Source of the DNA: Cyanophora paradoxa
Taxonomy: Eukaryota > Glaucocystophyceae > Cyanophorales > Cyanophoraceae
Assembly: GCA_004431415.1 (NCBI GenBank)
Contig: QPMI01000407.1
Span: forward strand, 7,501-71,500
Length of the DNA stretch: 64,000 bases
Direction: 5' to 3'
The notes under the pieces were generated by a model. It saw only the letters and a program-made list of their open reading frames with translations, had not been told where the DNA came from and did no database searches. Below, piece after piece: positions 16,601 to 26,484 of the stretch. Each line of letters starts with the position of its first letter. Within the stretch, counting starts at the first letter, position 1. A program made the translations under genes and the position numbers.

Positions 16601-18187
16601 CATTGCTGCTTTTCAGGTTGTACGACGAGGCTGGGGTGGCGAGCATCCCAACTGCAGAGCACCTAGATGTATTCTTTGCAGGATACGTCTTCAGATTCAA
16701 AATATACCACGATCGAGAAGTGCTCCTGGCCCGCACACATGGTTTGCCGAGGGCCAGCTTGGCCTTGCACTTCGTGCGCTTACTTTGTCATGCAGACGAA
16801 AAACTTGCAGCCTCGCTGGACAGGAACCTTGTACAAGCTCCTCTGCATCGTGCAAGTATACATGCCCTTGTCAACAAGTACCCATCGTATGGGCTTGCTG
16901 TGAGGTGTGGCCCTTCACCCTCCCGAACTCTTTTTTTTCCTTTTTAAACATGCCTGTGCAGAATCGCAAAGCGTTGGTCGAGAGTCCATATGTTCTACCC
17001 ATGCTTGAGTGACGATGCTATCGAACTCATTGTGGCATCCTGCTGGCCTCCCTCGAGCGCTCTCCTCCCTGTTCCATCTTCAGCATTTTCCGGATTTTTG
17101 CGGTCCGTTGCCCTCCCCTCTGGCCATTCTAATATGCTCACTGAGGAAGTTCTCTCGAATCATGATGGGGCAGCTGAATGCCCACTAGATGCTTAAAACA
17201 CTTTCTGCCGTTCCTGTTCTGAGAGACAATCGCTGCTCCTATAATGTGCTTAATTTTTTCACTGTGACACTTTTTTTTGCAGATTTCTGCACGTTCTTGC
17301 GTCACATGACTGGAGAAACGAGGTCATGAGTGTTGATGTGGAGGACACCGTTCCAACAGAAATGAGAAAAGAGAGCAAGGTAGGAACGCAGTCCTCATTT
17401 TCGATCCGCAATGATGCCAACCTGTCCGTGTTAGCGGAAGTTTGATGCAATGCACTCTTCTTTGAGGCCGGCCATGGTGGTGGTGTCTAGCCTTCAGCAG
17501 CACGCGAATATGACTTCAAGCCTCACCCAAAACGTCCGAGCTGGTGGTTTTTTCTGCATCTTCTTTTCACCTTCTGATGAAAAACTCAGGTTGTGGATCG
17601 CCTCAAGCTGTACGCAGATCGCACTCTTAAAAGTGCCCTCGATATGCTAAAGGGTTCCATGGACGCAAGTGATTGGATGGTTCGTACTCTCTTGAATTGC
17701 TGTTCATTCTATGGAAGCTCTTGCTTACTCGTTCGCTTGCCAGATGTTGTTCCGCACTCCAGTGGGAGCTTTTGATCTTGTCTTGAAGCTTGAGCACAGG
17801 CTGCTGCCTCATGGACATGAGAGGATAGGCTGGTCTGGCAAGGTCAGCCGTGGACCTTTCCTTGTTGCAGAGCGGGAACGGCAAGCACAGCAAGGAGGAG
17901 AAGAGATGATGCATGGCAACTTGATGCCAGACTTCAACCCATCTGAGCATTTGAGAAGAGACCTCGGGAGTTCCATGCCAAAGCAGACGCAGGTCTGCTT
18001 CGACCCAAACGGAGGTTCTCTGGTCACCGCAATCTTGCAACCTACCCTGCTGCCAGGCCAGCTCTCCACAGCTTCAGTGCGGGTTCCCGGCTGCCCAGCA
18101 GCAGATGTTGTGGACATCCTCGCCCTCACAGAAAGCATATTCAAGGCCGGAGAAGGATATGTAACTGATGTTCTCTTCCCTAGATAA
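13670..18187 (+). CDS. NOL6: Nucleolar protein 6 / UTP22 (Nrap family)
   Basis: Component of the small-subunit processome (UTP-C complex in yeast) in ribosomal RNA processing. Exon 1 is 13,670-13,771, joined across a 62-bp intron to an exon starting at 13,834 (VDRFARERAWHVKLSG). The next exon carries the Nrap signature: VPVGSFF, NVDVAVQMPR, QKDFLNYKYLDKRCLFLGAL. Further family landmarks are FTPTPWYNSCILEDM and, near 14,760-14,830, SKAWIHQQGL followed by GFNGF, matching the conserved Nrap LK.W.RQRGL..G.GGFNGF. The gene ends with DVVDILALTESIFKAGEG and TAA at 18,185-18,187. Many short GT-AG introns; not every exon was delimited. The protein is a non-catalytic nucleotidyltransferase-fold homologue in other species. 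Confidence 0.9.
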
Positions 18188-19291
18188 GTAATGCAGGAGG
18201 TAAGTCCCTGCTGCCGGGCCAGCACTCCACAGCTTCAGCGCGGGGTGCTTGGGCCGGGGGGGGGGGGGGGGGGGGGGGGCTTTGACCTGTGCGGGGTCGT
18301 GGGTCTTGAACGGAGGTGCCACTCGTACTGTGCTCGGAGGTAGTTCAATAATATATGAATGATTTGACCATTTGAGAAATTGTATTTTCGATGATTTTGA
18401 CCTGTTCTGTCAAGTTGTCGAAGGACTAGCCAGGGGGCCCTACCGTTAGCCGCTGGTCGCTGTGGGGGACCCTTGGCCTAGTGGGAGCTCTGGGGGGGCC
18501 TTCATGCAGCTTCGAATTCCCAATTGCAATCCGATATCGATGAACGTAATCAAAATCAACTAGTACTTGGCCGCCGGGCAAAATCCAGCCCAAGTCGATA
18601 TCGATATCTTTAAAAAATTGACTTCAAATTAAACTTGAAAGCACTTCAATCTCGGAGCTCCAGATCCCGTCTGACCCGACTTGGCAAATCGTAGCCTGCA
18701 TGCGCATGCTGATCCCAACTAAGCTCAATCTAATCTAAGCCCTCCTTTAGCCTGATTGGGGAAGGACCCCCTTCGAATTCCCCTTCCCCCACTTAAGCTT
18801 GGGGGTGTTCGGGTGCCCACCCTAGGCCAAAATGAAATGTCCCGACCTCCCAAAACTCAGGTTTTCTCGCCGGATGCTTGCAAGGCATGTCCCTAGGAGT
18901 CCGGAAACGTGTTCCGGGACATTCGGGCCCCGTCCGGTGGGCCAGGAATGGGCAATAACACGTTTTCGAAAAATGCGGTCTAGGGCCTCACCAGGTGGCG
19001 GTATATCTGCTGACCCAAGTGCGCCTAAATGCGCGTAATGAGCCCGACGATTCATGTCATACATGCCGAGACCGAAGGAGCACAGGGTGGCTCGCTAGGC
19101 CGCCTCATGTACCTTTGTACTTGCTAGTCCGAGACTCGATCTATACTAGAGAGAGAGCAAGTAAAAGACACTCCCAGGACTCGAACTCGAGTCTGGGTGG
19201 TGGTTACAAAATGAGAGAGAAAAAAGATATGAAATACACGAATCCCACCCCGATACCGGCTCCCTGAACGGCACGGGTGGGGTATCGCGTC
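18188..19291. other. Intergenic region without recognised gene; contains a G-run
   Basis: No ORF here resembles a protein. A run of about 24 G lies at 18,256-18,279, just after the NOL6 stop, and the neighbouring sequence partly repeats the last NOL6 exon words (CTGCCGGGCCAGCACTCCACA at about 18,212 against CTGCCAGGCCAGCTCTCCACA at 18,051). A short palindrome at about 19,173-19,195 forms a hairpin. Confidence 0.6.
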
Positions 19292-20293
19292 TCAAAGTGC
19301 AAAATTGGGGTAGATAGAAGGGATGTCAAGGTCATCCTCATCATCACTAATAAAGACTACAGGACTAGAATCAGAAGCAGCGTCAGAGAAGTCATCATCT
19401 GTAATATAGATTACAGGACTAGATGAATCTGAACGAGCACTAGAACTAGCAGAAGACGCTCGGGGTCTATGGAGCAAAGCAAGTTCCTCTTCATTATCCT
19501 CATCATGGATCTGAGCAGGAAGAACGGGACCAAGAGCATCTTGAGCAGGTTCAGGAGCATGTGCAGGAAGAGGGTTGTCCGCAATAGGCTCAGGCTCGAT
19601 ATATTCTGGAGTACCGGGGGCATCAGCACGCTCTGGACTAGGAGCACGAGAAGATGAAGAGGAAGCAGAAGAGATCGACTCCCCATCAGATGAAGAATCA
19701 GAGTCAGAGTCAGAAGGATCTACGAAAGTAGGAGGACGCTTAAGAGTGTGTAGAAGTTCAGGACGTAAGACGGCAGTAGGAAAGACTAGTGGAAGCGGGC
19801 TAGGTTGGAGATGCGAAGGAGGGTGAGCAGCAGGAACATGCTCACAGGAAAGATATTGTTGCCAGGTTGAGTCAAACACGCGCGCTGCACCAAGCAATTG
19901 TTCACAGAAGGAAGACCGGAAGGGGTCAATCTGAGGAACAGTATGAAAATCAGAAAAGAAGCGCACACGGCGGTGAGGAGGAAGGCGATGAGGAAGAATT
20001 TCCAACAAGCGGTCGAGCTCTTGAAAGAAGGTACGCATCAATCGATCCACAGTAAAACCAGCAGTAGAAGACGGGGTAAGGGGTAGCTGAAGATCGGGAA
20101 GGAGAGAGTGAGTTTTGCAGGCCTCATTCCGACCAACACGATAAAGAGAGGCATAGGAAGTGAATATTGAATGAAGTCCTAAAATGCGGAGAGTTTGCCA
20201 TTCCCAATGCTGAATGTACATCCAACCAGTGTTGTGAACGCGGACGGAACCAGTCAAAAGGAAAGCGAGGAAGCGAGCAGAATTCACCGGCAT
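19292..20293 (-). CDS. Single-exon acidic Ser-rich protein with two SUMO-interaction-like motifs, function unknown
   Basis: An uninterrupted 333-codon ORF with ATG at 20,293, unusual beside intron-rich genes. Residues 1-185 are mixed hydrophobic/basic with His, Pro and Arg clusters (LPHRLPPHRRVRFFSDFH). Residues 190-333 are low-complexity acidic and Ser-rich (DPSDSDSDSSSDGES). The tail holds two similar blocks, SSPVIYITDDDFSDA and SSPVVFISDDEDDLD, each a hydrophobic core (VIYI, VVFI) followed by acidic residues, the pattern of SUMO-interacting motifs. I do not recognise the N-terminal half. It could be a remnant gag-like or transposon protein, since repeats surround it and no reverse transcriptase or transposase is nearby, or a genuine nuclear protein. 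The ORF length in low-complexity GC-rich DNA could partly be chance. Confidence 0.45.
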   Translation of the reverse strand: MPVNSARFLAFLLTGSVRVHNTGWMYIQHWEWQTLRILGLHSIFTSYASLYRVGRNEACKTHSLLPDLQLPLTPSSTAGFTVDRLMRTFFQELDRLLEILPHRLPPHRRVRFFSDFHTVPQIDPFRSSFCEQLLGAARVFDSTWQQYLSCEHVPAAHPPSHLQPSPLPLVFPTAVLRPELLHTLKRPPTFVDPSDSDSDSSSDGESISSASSSSSRAPSPERADAPGTPEYIEPEPIADNPLPAHAPEPAQDALGPVLPAQIHDEDNEEELALLHRPRASSASSSARSDSSSPVIYITDDDFSDAASDSSPVVFISDDEDDLDIPSIYPNFAL

Positions 20294-22751
20294 CTATACT
20301 CCCGAGAGTTTCGGCCGATTGCTGGGTACACCGCTTGAACGCTGAGGTCCGCTAGGTGCCACGGTGGACAAGGAACATCAGCTTCGTTTGTGCAACAGAG
20401 CAGCCACAAATGCTCCGGCACCGTGCTCGACACCCAAAACGTGCTCGGCACCCATTGCTCCGGCCGCAAATGCGCGTTGTGCGCCCATATGGCATATGCC
20501 TGGTTCTAGATCTGAGTCCGCCGGCGTCCTCCGTGCCAGCCTCCATCCGTTGCGCCGCGCTAGCGCGCTCGCGACCCCGCCTACAGTTCTGACCGGCCGA
20601 AGGCTGCGCGTGCGCGCTGTCGAGCAGATCATGGCCTGTCGTCTGGTTCTCAGCTCCTGTCTCAGCGCTTCGTCGAAGCACCTTAGCTAAACAATTGCGA
20701 TCGCTCTCCCGGCGCGGGCCGGGCCGCCACAACGACTCCTCAAGCTCACGTGCTCGTCCGCTCGAGCTCGCGCGCTCGCCGCGGCGCTGCTTTCGGAACT
20801 CTAGCGCATCAGTACGCCATGCTCCACCGCAGTGTGCACATCGAACACCGATTATCTGCCTCCAGCTGCAGCGGCACGCGTCGACCGCCCCGCCACCCTC
20901 TCATTTCCCGCGAGGCGCAGCAGCGAGCGTCGCAGCTGACCATCAACATCGCATCTGTTCCATCGGTGCGCATGCTGCACAGCTGTGCTCGCTTCCTTTG
21001 CCAACGGGGAAGGGTCGCATCGCTCATGTTTGTCCCTCACTCAGTCTTGCAACCGCATGCAATCGACCGGGTCGACGTCGAGCCTCTAGCAAGCATATGC
21101 ATCACATCATCTCCAAGACTGCGGCCTCCGCCTCCGGCGCCGCCCCCGCCCGCGCCCCCGTCGCCGGCCCCGGCAGCGCGGCTCCTCCCGCTCCTGGAGC
21201 GCGACGTATCCGCCATCGCACGCTTCCCCGCGCTCCAGGCGATGGCGGCGGTGGTCTAGCGGCGGCACTCGGGCCGAGACAGCTAGCTTCGATTCATTGG
21301 CCTCCGAGACTCACCCCCCCTCTCTTCTTTCCTTTCTCTTCACCCAGCCCACAAGAGCCCGGCCCCCTCCCCCCGCCTCCCTCCTCCTCCTCCTCCTCCT
21401 TCCCCCCCCCCCCCCCCCCCCCCCCCAAATTTCCCACTGGGCCACCTCTCCCCCCGTTCACGCCGTGACGCAGCGCCAAGGTCTATGTTCCACATGCTCC
21501 TGTAAGGCTAGGATCAGACAACTATAGCTAGTTAGCACGTCGCCCCCCTAGGCCTTCCAATTGGAAGTCTCAGAGCAAGCCTCGCTTCCAATTGGGTGCC
21601 TGTTCAAAGTCTACTTCCTAATTGCAACCTGCTCAGAACCTGCTCAGAACTTAGAGGTCCTTCCCCTCCAACAGGGCCGCTGCGACAGCAGTGTTCCTGT
21701 TCCGTTCATAATGATGACCCGGTCCGCGGCCGGGATACCATGCCGCAGTGCATATGACTCAGTGATGCACGATCTGAAGTAAATCACCGTGGCACTGAGT
21801 CAGCACACGCTGCAGTGTGTTTCTAGAACGAGGGACCGGAATTCTAATATAAGTCTTGCCAGCTAACTTAAAGGCTAATACAACAGCTTAGACATCACTA
21901 GCAGACGAAATATAAATGGGAAGGCTATTAAGGCTGCCTGGCTTCAATGCTTAAACTAGCTTAAAACTGATCGTAATTCCCGCACTCCAGGCCCTAATAA
22001 AAAAAACAGCTTGTATTTAGCTTGGCCGCCTAGGCCGGCCTAGCTTAAGCTTAAACTACCTCGTCAACCTTCCCGTCTATCGCTAATCGTAATTATAATC
22101 GTAATTTTCCCGCAGGAAGGTCTAACTCTGGGTGGGCTCTGGAGTCGACGAGGCCAGAAGGCTGCCCCCGGAGGATCCCCAGCAGTAGGTTAGAGTAGCC
22201 TGCAGTATTCTTCCTCGGGCCTCATCGCATAGGCCGCCCGGCCTTCAAAGGAGGGTCTTGCAGACGGGGGTCGTCAGGACGCGCCTCGGTTTGTGCACGT
22301 TTCTGGCACTGCTCTAGTGTTTCCCCCCAAGGGCGAGAGAGAGAGATGCCATGATGAAGCAAAAGACACGCCCTTTCCCCCCAAGGGCCCTGCACTCCCC
22401 AGGTTCCAACACGTAGCATGTAGCTACCGTGTGAAGAGCAGACGAAATGGGATCACGCGCAGCACTATCTGGCTATAGCCCTCGTAGCAATCACGCTCGC
22501 AGCATCAATATTCCTTTTCAAGATTCATCTTGAGAACTGCAACTCGTACATCAATCACTGAATGGCTTGCGTTCAGTGTAGACACGCAAGCTAACGGCGC
22601 GGCTAGCTAGCGCTAGCTGCATCTGTGACCTACGCTCCGCCCCCGCAATGGCCTGATCGTAATCGTGATCAAACACGTCCGACCCCTGAAGGCCTAATTG
22701 TATACGTTAATCAAAGACGTCCGACCCTTCAGGGCCTGTTCGTAATCTTTG
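20294..22751. other. Long intergenic stretch, no recognised gene
   Basis: Open frames here are short or Pro/Ala/Arg-rich and look like translated low-complexity DNA. A poly-C tract of about 25 bases lies at 21,402-21,426 after a CTC-rich stretch. Short motifs such as TTCCCCCCAAGGGC (about 22,321 and 22,376) recur near 39,465 and 44,650, linking this area to the dispersed repeats. No promoter or RNA gene was recognised. Confidence 0.55.
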
Positions 22752-22796
22752 GAGAAGAACACGAAAGCGAGCACCCAAGCCCTGCGTGTCGGCGTA
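22752..22796 (-). pseudogene. 45-bp copied fragment of the Mpv17/PMP22 gene (exon plus intron end)
   Basis: This segment matches 24,393-24,437, the start of the AWVFTFVFFSYL exon of the Mpv17/PMP22 gene and the last bases of the intron before it, with about three mismatches in 45. Because the intron end is included, the copy came from genomic DNA and not from mRNA. Nothing else of the gene follows. Confidence 0.65.
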
Positions 22797-23082
22797 GTCT
22801 AGCTATATAGGGCATCTACTTTACCACGAGCCAGTTGCGGTTTCAACTCACAACATGGGCATCGAAGCCAAAGATGGGCGCCTTGAACGAGATTGCATCT
22901 CACGGCTCCAGCACCGACGTGGGCCAGCCAGCCAAATGCGAGCTCCCTATCGGCCACCACTGCTCCAAGTGTTGTGCGGTGGCGGTGGCGGTGGAGCCGC
23001 GGGCTGTCCGGGAAGACACGAGAGGATTGCACCTGCCGCGTGTGCGCTGCCATCAGCCGCAGCGGAGAGCAGCTTGGCGGAA

Positions 23083-23241
23083 CGCGCCTATGCAGCCCGG
23101 TGGCGCCTTCCGCCGTCCCTGATTTTCCAAATCAGCTCGCCCTGTGAGCGTCGTGTCGAACCGAGCCGACCTGGGAAAGCGCGGCGTCGGACTCCAGGTC
23201 GCGAAGCAACTCCGACACGCTTGTCGTCACAGCACGCGCCT
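23083..23241 (+). repeat. 159-bp repeat, left copy flanking the Mpv17/PMP22 gene
   Basis: Near-identical in inverted orientation to 25,638-25,796. Shared stretches include TGCAGCCCGGTGGCGCCTTC and GGGAAAGCGCGGCGTCGGAC. The intervening 2.4 kb contains the whole Mpv17/PMP22 gene. No coding function was recognised. Confidence 0.75.
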
Positions 23242-23959
23242 GTGCACGGCGATCAGAAGCCTCGTTGACTCCGTGCGGGGAGAACGACGCATGCCCGCTG
23301 GACGGCGCGGTTCAGCTGGTCCGAGTTCGGTTGTTCAGCGCGACCAATTGCAACCCGTGCGGCTTCCGCCATGCGAATCTAGTTCGGCAGTAAGATGTAT
23401 GCACAGAGCTGTACAGAGGGTAACGGGGGAGGTGCACGTGAGGCCTGGAGACGGAATTTTCTATGGGAGCCCGCAACCGGGAACGGCTGCGCCGGCCGAA
23501 CTATACTGTACGTATATCTATACACTGTGTCACTGTGAACGTGGGGGGTACGGGTGGAAAAGAACACACGCATGCGCACACATGGTATACGTACGCGTCA
23601 CACCGTGGCACTTATGGATCGGATTCTAGATGCCGGCGGCATGCATGCATATGATGACCTGGCCTTGAGCTCACGATCGGAGCTAGTCAGGACAGAGTTT
23701 AAATCGAGGGAGCTTGAGCCTCACGATTGGATCGGAGCTAGACGGCGCCAGCCTGGCAGCTGCAGGGCCTCGATTCACGGAACTCGAATTTGAGGGCACT
23801 CCAGGAGCTAGCAGGCGCCACGAGGACCACGACCAAAAGCCTCGATTCCTATAGATAAAAACTGCGCCCTAGTAGTAACAAAATTAGCTGCACACTGTGC
23901 GTTCAGCGTAGACACGCAAGCTAGCCAATAGCTAGTGTGCAGACAAAAAAGAACCTTAT

Positions 23960-25141
23960 CTAGTTCTTCTTCTCAGCCTTCTCAGGGGCGGGTGCGGCTT
24001 CGGGCGCCTTCTCCTCCTCTGCGGTGGGCTCCTCCCCCTCGGACGGCTCCTCGCCCTCGGCAGCGCCAGCAGAGCCTGTCACGATATGTCAGCATACGAA
24101 TAACGTTCGGGTCGCGCACGTACCCTTCGATCCGATAATGGACAGGAAAACGTTGTAGAACACCTGGATGGTGTTGATGTACAGCAGACGCTGGTTTGAC
24201 GGAATGAAGCGGAAGTTGATCGCTACACGGCGCCCGCCCTCAGTGAATGCCGAATAAGGAAGAGGTGCAAGATGCAGGCGCACCGTGCGCAACGGGCCAG
24301 ACCTTCCACGAACCCGAAACCGACAGGAACGAGTCGTTCTTCAGCTTCTCAACGATCTGGGACGGCGACTTGCCCTCCAGCAGGCCGAGATACGAGAAGA
24401 ACACGAAAGTGAACACCCAAGCCCTGCGAGTCGGCGTACAGAGATCAACGCAGGAGGACACAAGCTAGGCGACACTGGACCCCTAAGCGCTTCGGAACGA
24501 CGTCACACGCACCATCCAAGCTGATCGATTGCGACCTTGCTGATGACCTGCTTCGGGCCATTGCCAGGAATAGCGCCGTCGAGCGCGCCGTAGAAGTAGT
24601 GGCCGAGCGGGCCGTGGACAATGAAACCGAAGGAAGTCATGCGGAAAAAGCGAGCCCAATCAAAGCCCTGCTGGTCGGCAGCCGGGAAGAAATTCTGAGC
24701 CAGAATGTCGCCGAGCGCGAAGCCGGTGAAGGAGGTCATGGCCTTAGTCAGCAGCGGCCGGGTCTCCAGAGACTGGTTATAGGCAGCCCAAATCTTCTTC
24801 AACGGGTTGCTCTCCTCATCGCCACCGTCGTTGTTGTCGCCGTTGCCGCCATTGCCGCCGTTGCCGCCGCTGCCACCGGCACCCGCTCCGCCAGAGCCGC
24901 CGTCAGCGGCGAACTTCGGGGTCTCGATAGGACCAGCCGGAGTGTATGAGAACTCGCTGAACGAACGGAAGCCGCGGAAAACCGGGAACCGCGAAGCCTC
25001 GAAGATGGCAGATGCGGGAACCACAGCGCGCTCAGCCGAGCAAGCCTGGGCAGTCGCGTACTTGCGGCTGGCAAGCTGGGACTTCAGCTGCAGGGCCGAT
25101 GTGGGCTGGCTGGCCAGCGGGGCAGACACAACGAACGCCAT
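23960..25141 (-). CDS. Mpv17/PMP22 family membrane protein with probable plastid or mitochondrial targeting peptide
   Basis: Small integral membrane protein of the Mpv17/PMP22/Sym1 family, thought to form organelle-membrane pores; substrate unknown. ATG at 25,141. Residues 1-70 are Ala/Ser/Gln-rich with few acidic residues and begin MAFVVSAP, like a Phe-containing transit peptide. A Gly/Asn-rich linker follows, then the family domain: WAAYNQSLETRPLLTKAMTS, GFALGDILAQ, RFFRMTSFGFIVHGPLGHYF, VAIDQLGW. After an intron come AWVFTFVFFSYLGLLEG and SWKVWP, then FRFIPSNQRLLYINTIQVFY and LSIIGSKG. The last exon is an acidic EEEKAP-type tail ending KAEKKN, TAG at 23,962-23,960. Four coding exons with GT-AG introns (donors GTGCGTGT, GTGCGCCT, GTACGTGC). 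The Glu/Ala-rich C-terminal tail is unusual for the family. It lies between inverted 159-bp repeats. Confidence 0.92.
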
Positions 25142-25637
25142 TTTTTTCCCGCAATCAGAGATCTGTCCGACGGTACCCCGGGCACCGCCTCCCGGGCCCT
25201 CCCCGGCCCTCCCGCAGCCTCCGCGACCTCGCGCTCGGCCCGTATTGCGTTTGAAACCGTGCACATTGATAACACTGGCATACTAGCCGCGGACAACGCA
25301 GCCTAGAAGCGGCGGTGCTACCTACGGGGCGAGAAGCCGCGGACGTCGCGACAGGGCCCTCTGAAGGGGGGCGTGCACTCCCCCTGGGGTTCCTACAAAC
25401 TACGACGGATGAGCTCCCTGGATGTCTGGATTTCATTCTGTATCTGTGTATATATATGTGGTCGTAATTCTTGTCTGGCTGATCGTAATCGTAATTCTGA
25501 CCAGCTAAGCTTAAGCTTTCGTAATTGCACGACTTCGACCGTGCGCGGGCGCGCCCGATCACCCGGCGCAGGCGCATTGGATCACCAGGTGCAGGCGCAT
25601 TGGATCAGCGGGCGCAGGCGCGTTCGATCGACGTGCG

Positions 25638-25796
25638 CAGGCGCCGCTGTGACAGCGAGCGTGTTGGGGTTGCTTCGCGACCTGGAGTCCGACGCCGCGC
25701 TTTCCCAGGTCGGCTCGGTTCGACACGGCGCTCACAGGGCGAGCTGATTTGGTCAACCATGGACGGCGGAAGGCGCCACCGGGCTGCATTGGCGCG
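25638..25796 (-). repeat. 159-bp repeat, right (inverted) copy flanking the Mpv17/PMP22 gene
   Basis: Inverted partner of 23,083-23,241. The rest of the 25,142-26,409 interval shows no gene; three repeats of a GCGCAGGCGC(A/G)TT-type word lie at about 25,563-25,630, and CGTAAT-rich sequence at about 25,455-25,525. Confidence 0.75.
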
Positions 25797-26409
25797 ATCT
25801 CGCGGTCTGTGTTGAGAGCGTGCGAAATGCTTGTTCTACGCTCCAATGCATATTCTAAATAATATATCGATGTGCACTCGCGCGGCTGCGTGAGCACGCG
25901 GTAAGATATGCATGCAGCTGCAGGTCCGTCGAGATGTTTCTCAGCTGCAGTGAAGATGCCCAGCTGAGCGCCCCTTCGCTCCCACCTCAGGAGCGCATGT
26001 TTCGTTCCCGCCTCAGGAGTACATTCTCGCCACCATTCGCACCGCGCTTCCTGTCCGTGCAAGTCCATCGTCCTCTTCAAACCCGTGTTCGGGGCTTTGA
26101 TTTGGATCTGATCGTGAGCCTTGAGAGCGTATCTCAGAGCATACGAGTTTGATTTGAAGTACCCCCCTCAGCAGAACGTACCGCGTACACCTAGAACGCG
26201 GAGGGGCCCTGCGCCGGTTACGCCGACTCCCGAAAGGAGGGCCCGGTGTATCCTGCCAGCATGTAGCTTTGCTATTGTTTGACAGGACAATGAGAATGGA
26301 CTCCAGGAACCAGGTGCACACAAATCTCTTTCCAGGGGGAGAATGCACAAGGCGCTACTCTTAGGCAGGTGCACCCCAGCCAGCGCGCACGTGACCAGAA
26401 AGTTTGTAT

Positions 26410-26484
26410 GATTGCTCAGCGTACACTGCTAGCCCGAACAGCTACAGGGCTAGTCCAGATAGCACTTGTGTATATCTGAAATGC
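26410..26484 (+). repeat. Dispersed short repeat, copy B
   Basis: Same family as 161-236. It overlaps the stop codon of the XPG gene read on the minus strand, so the last codons of that ORF are repeat-derived. Related GGGCCCGGTGTATCCTGCCA sequence lies just upstream at 26,240-26,270, resembling 39,472-39,500. Confidence 0.65.

Noticed and set aside
19173-19195. Possible tRNA T-arm (CCAGGACTCGAACTCGAGTC)
   Set aside because: The sequence is a simple palindromic hairpin; no acceptor, D or anticodon stem fits around it on either strand.
20695-21468. 257-codon plus-strand frame ending in Pro-rich sequence
   Set aside because: Low-complexity translation running into a poly-C tract; no motif and competing frames are equally open.
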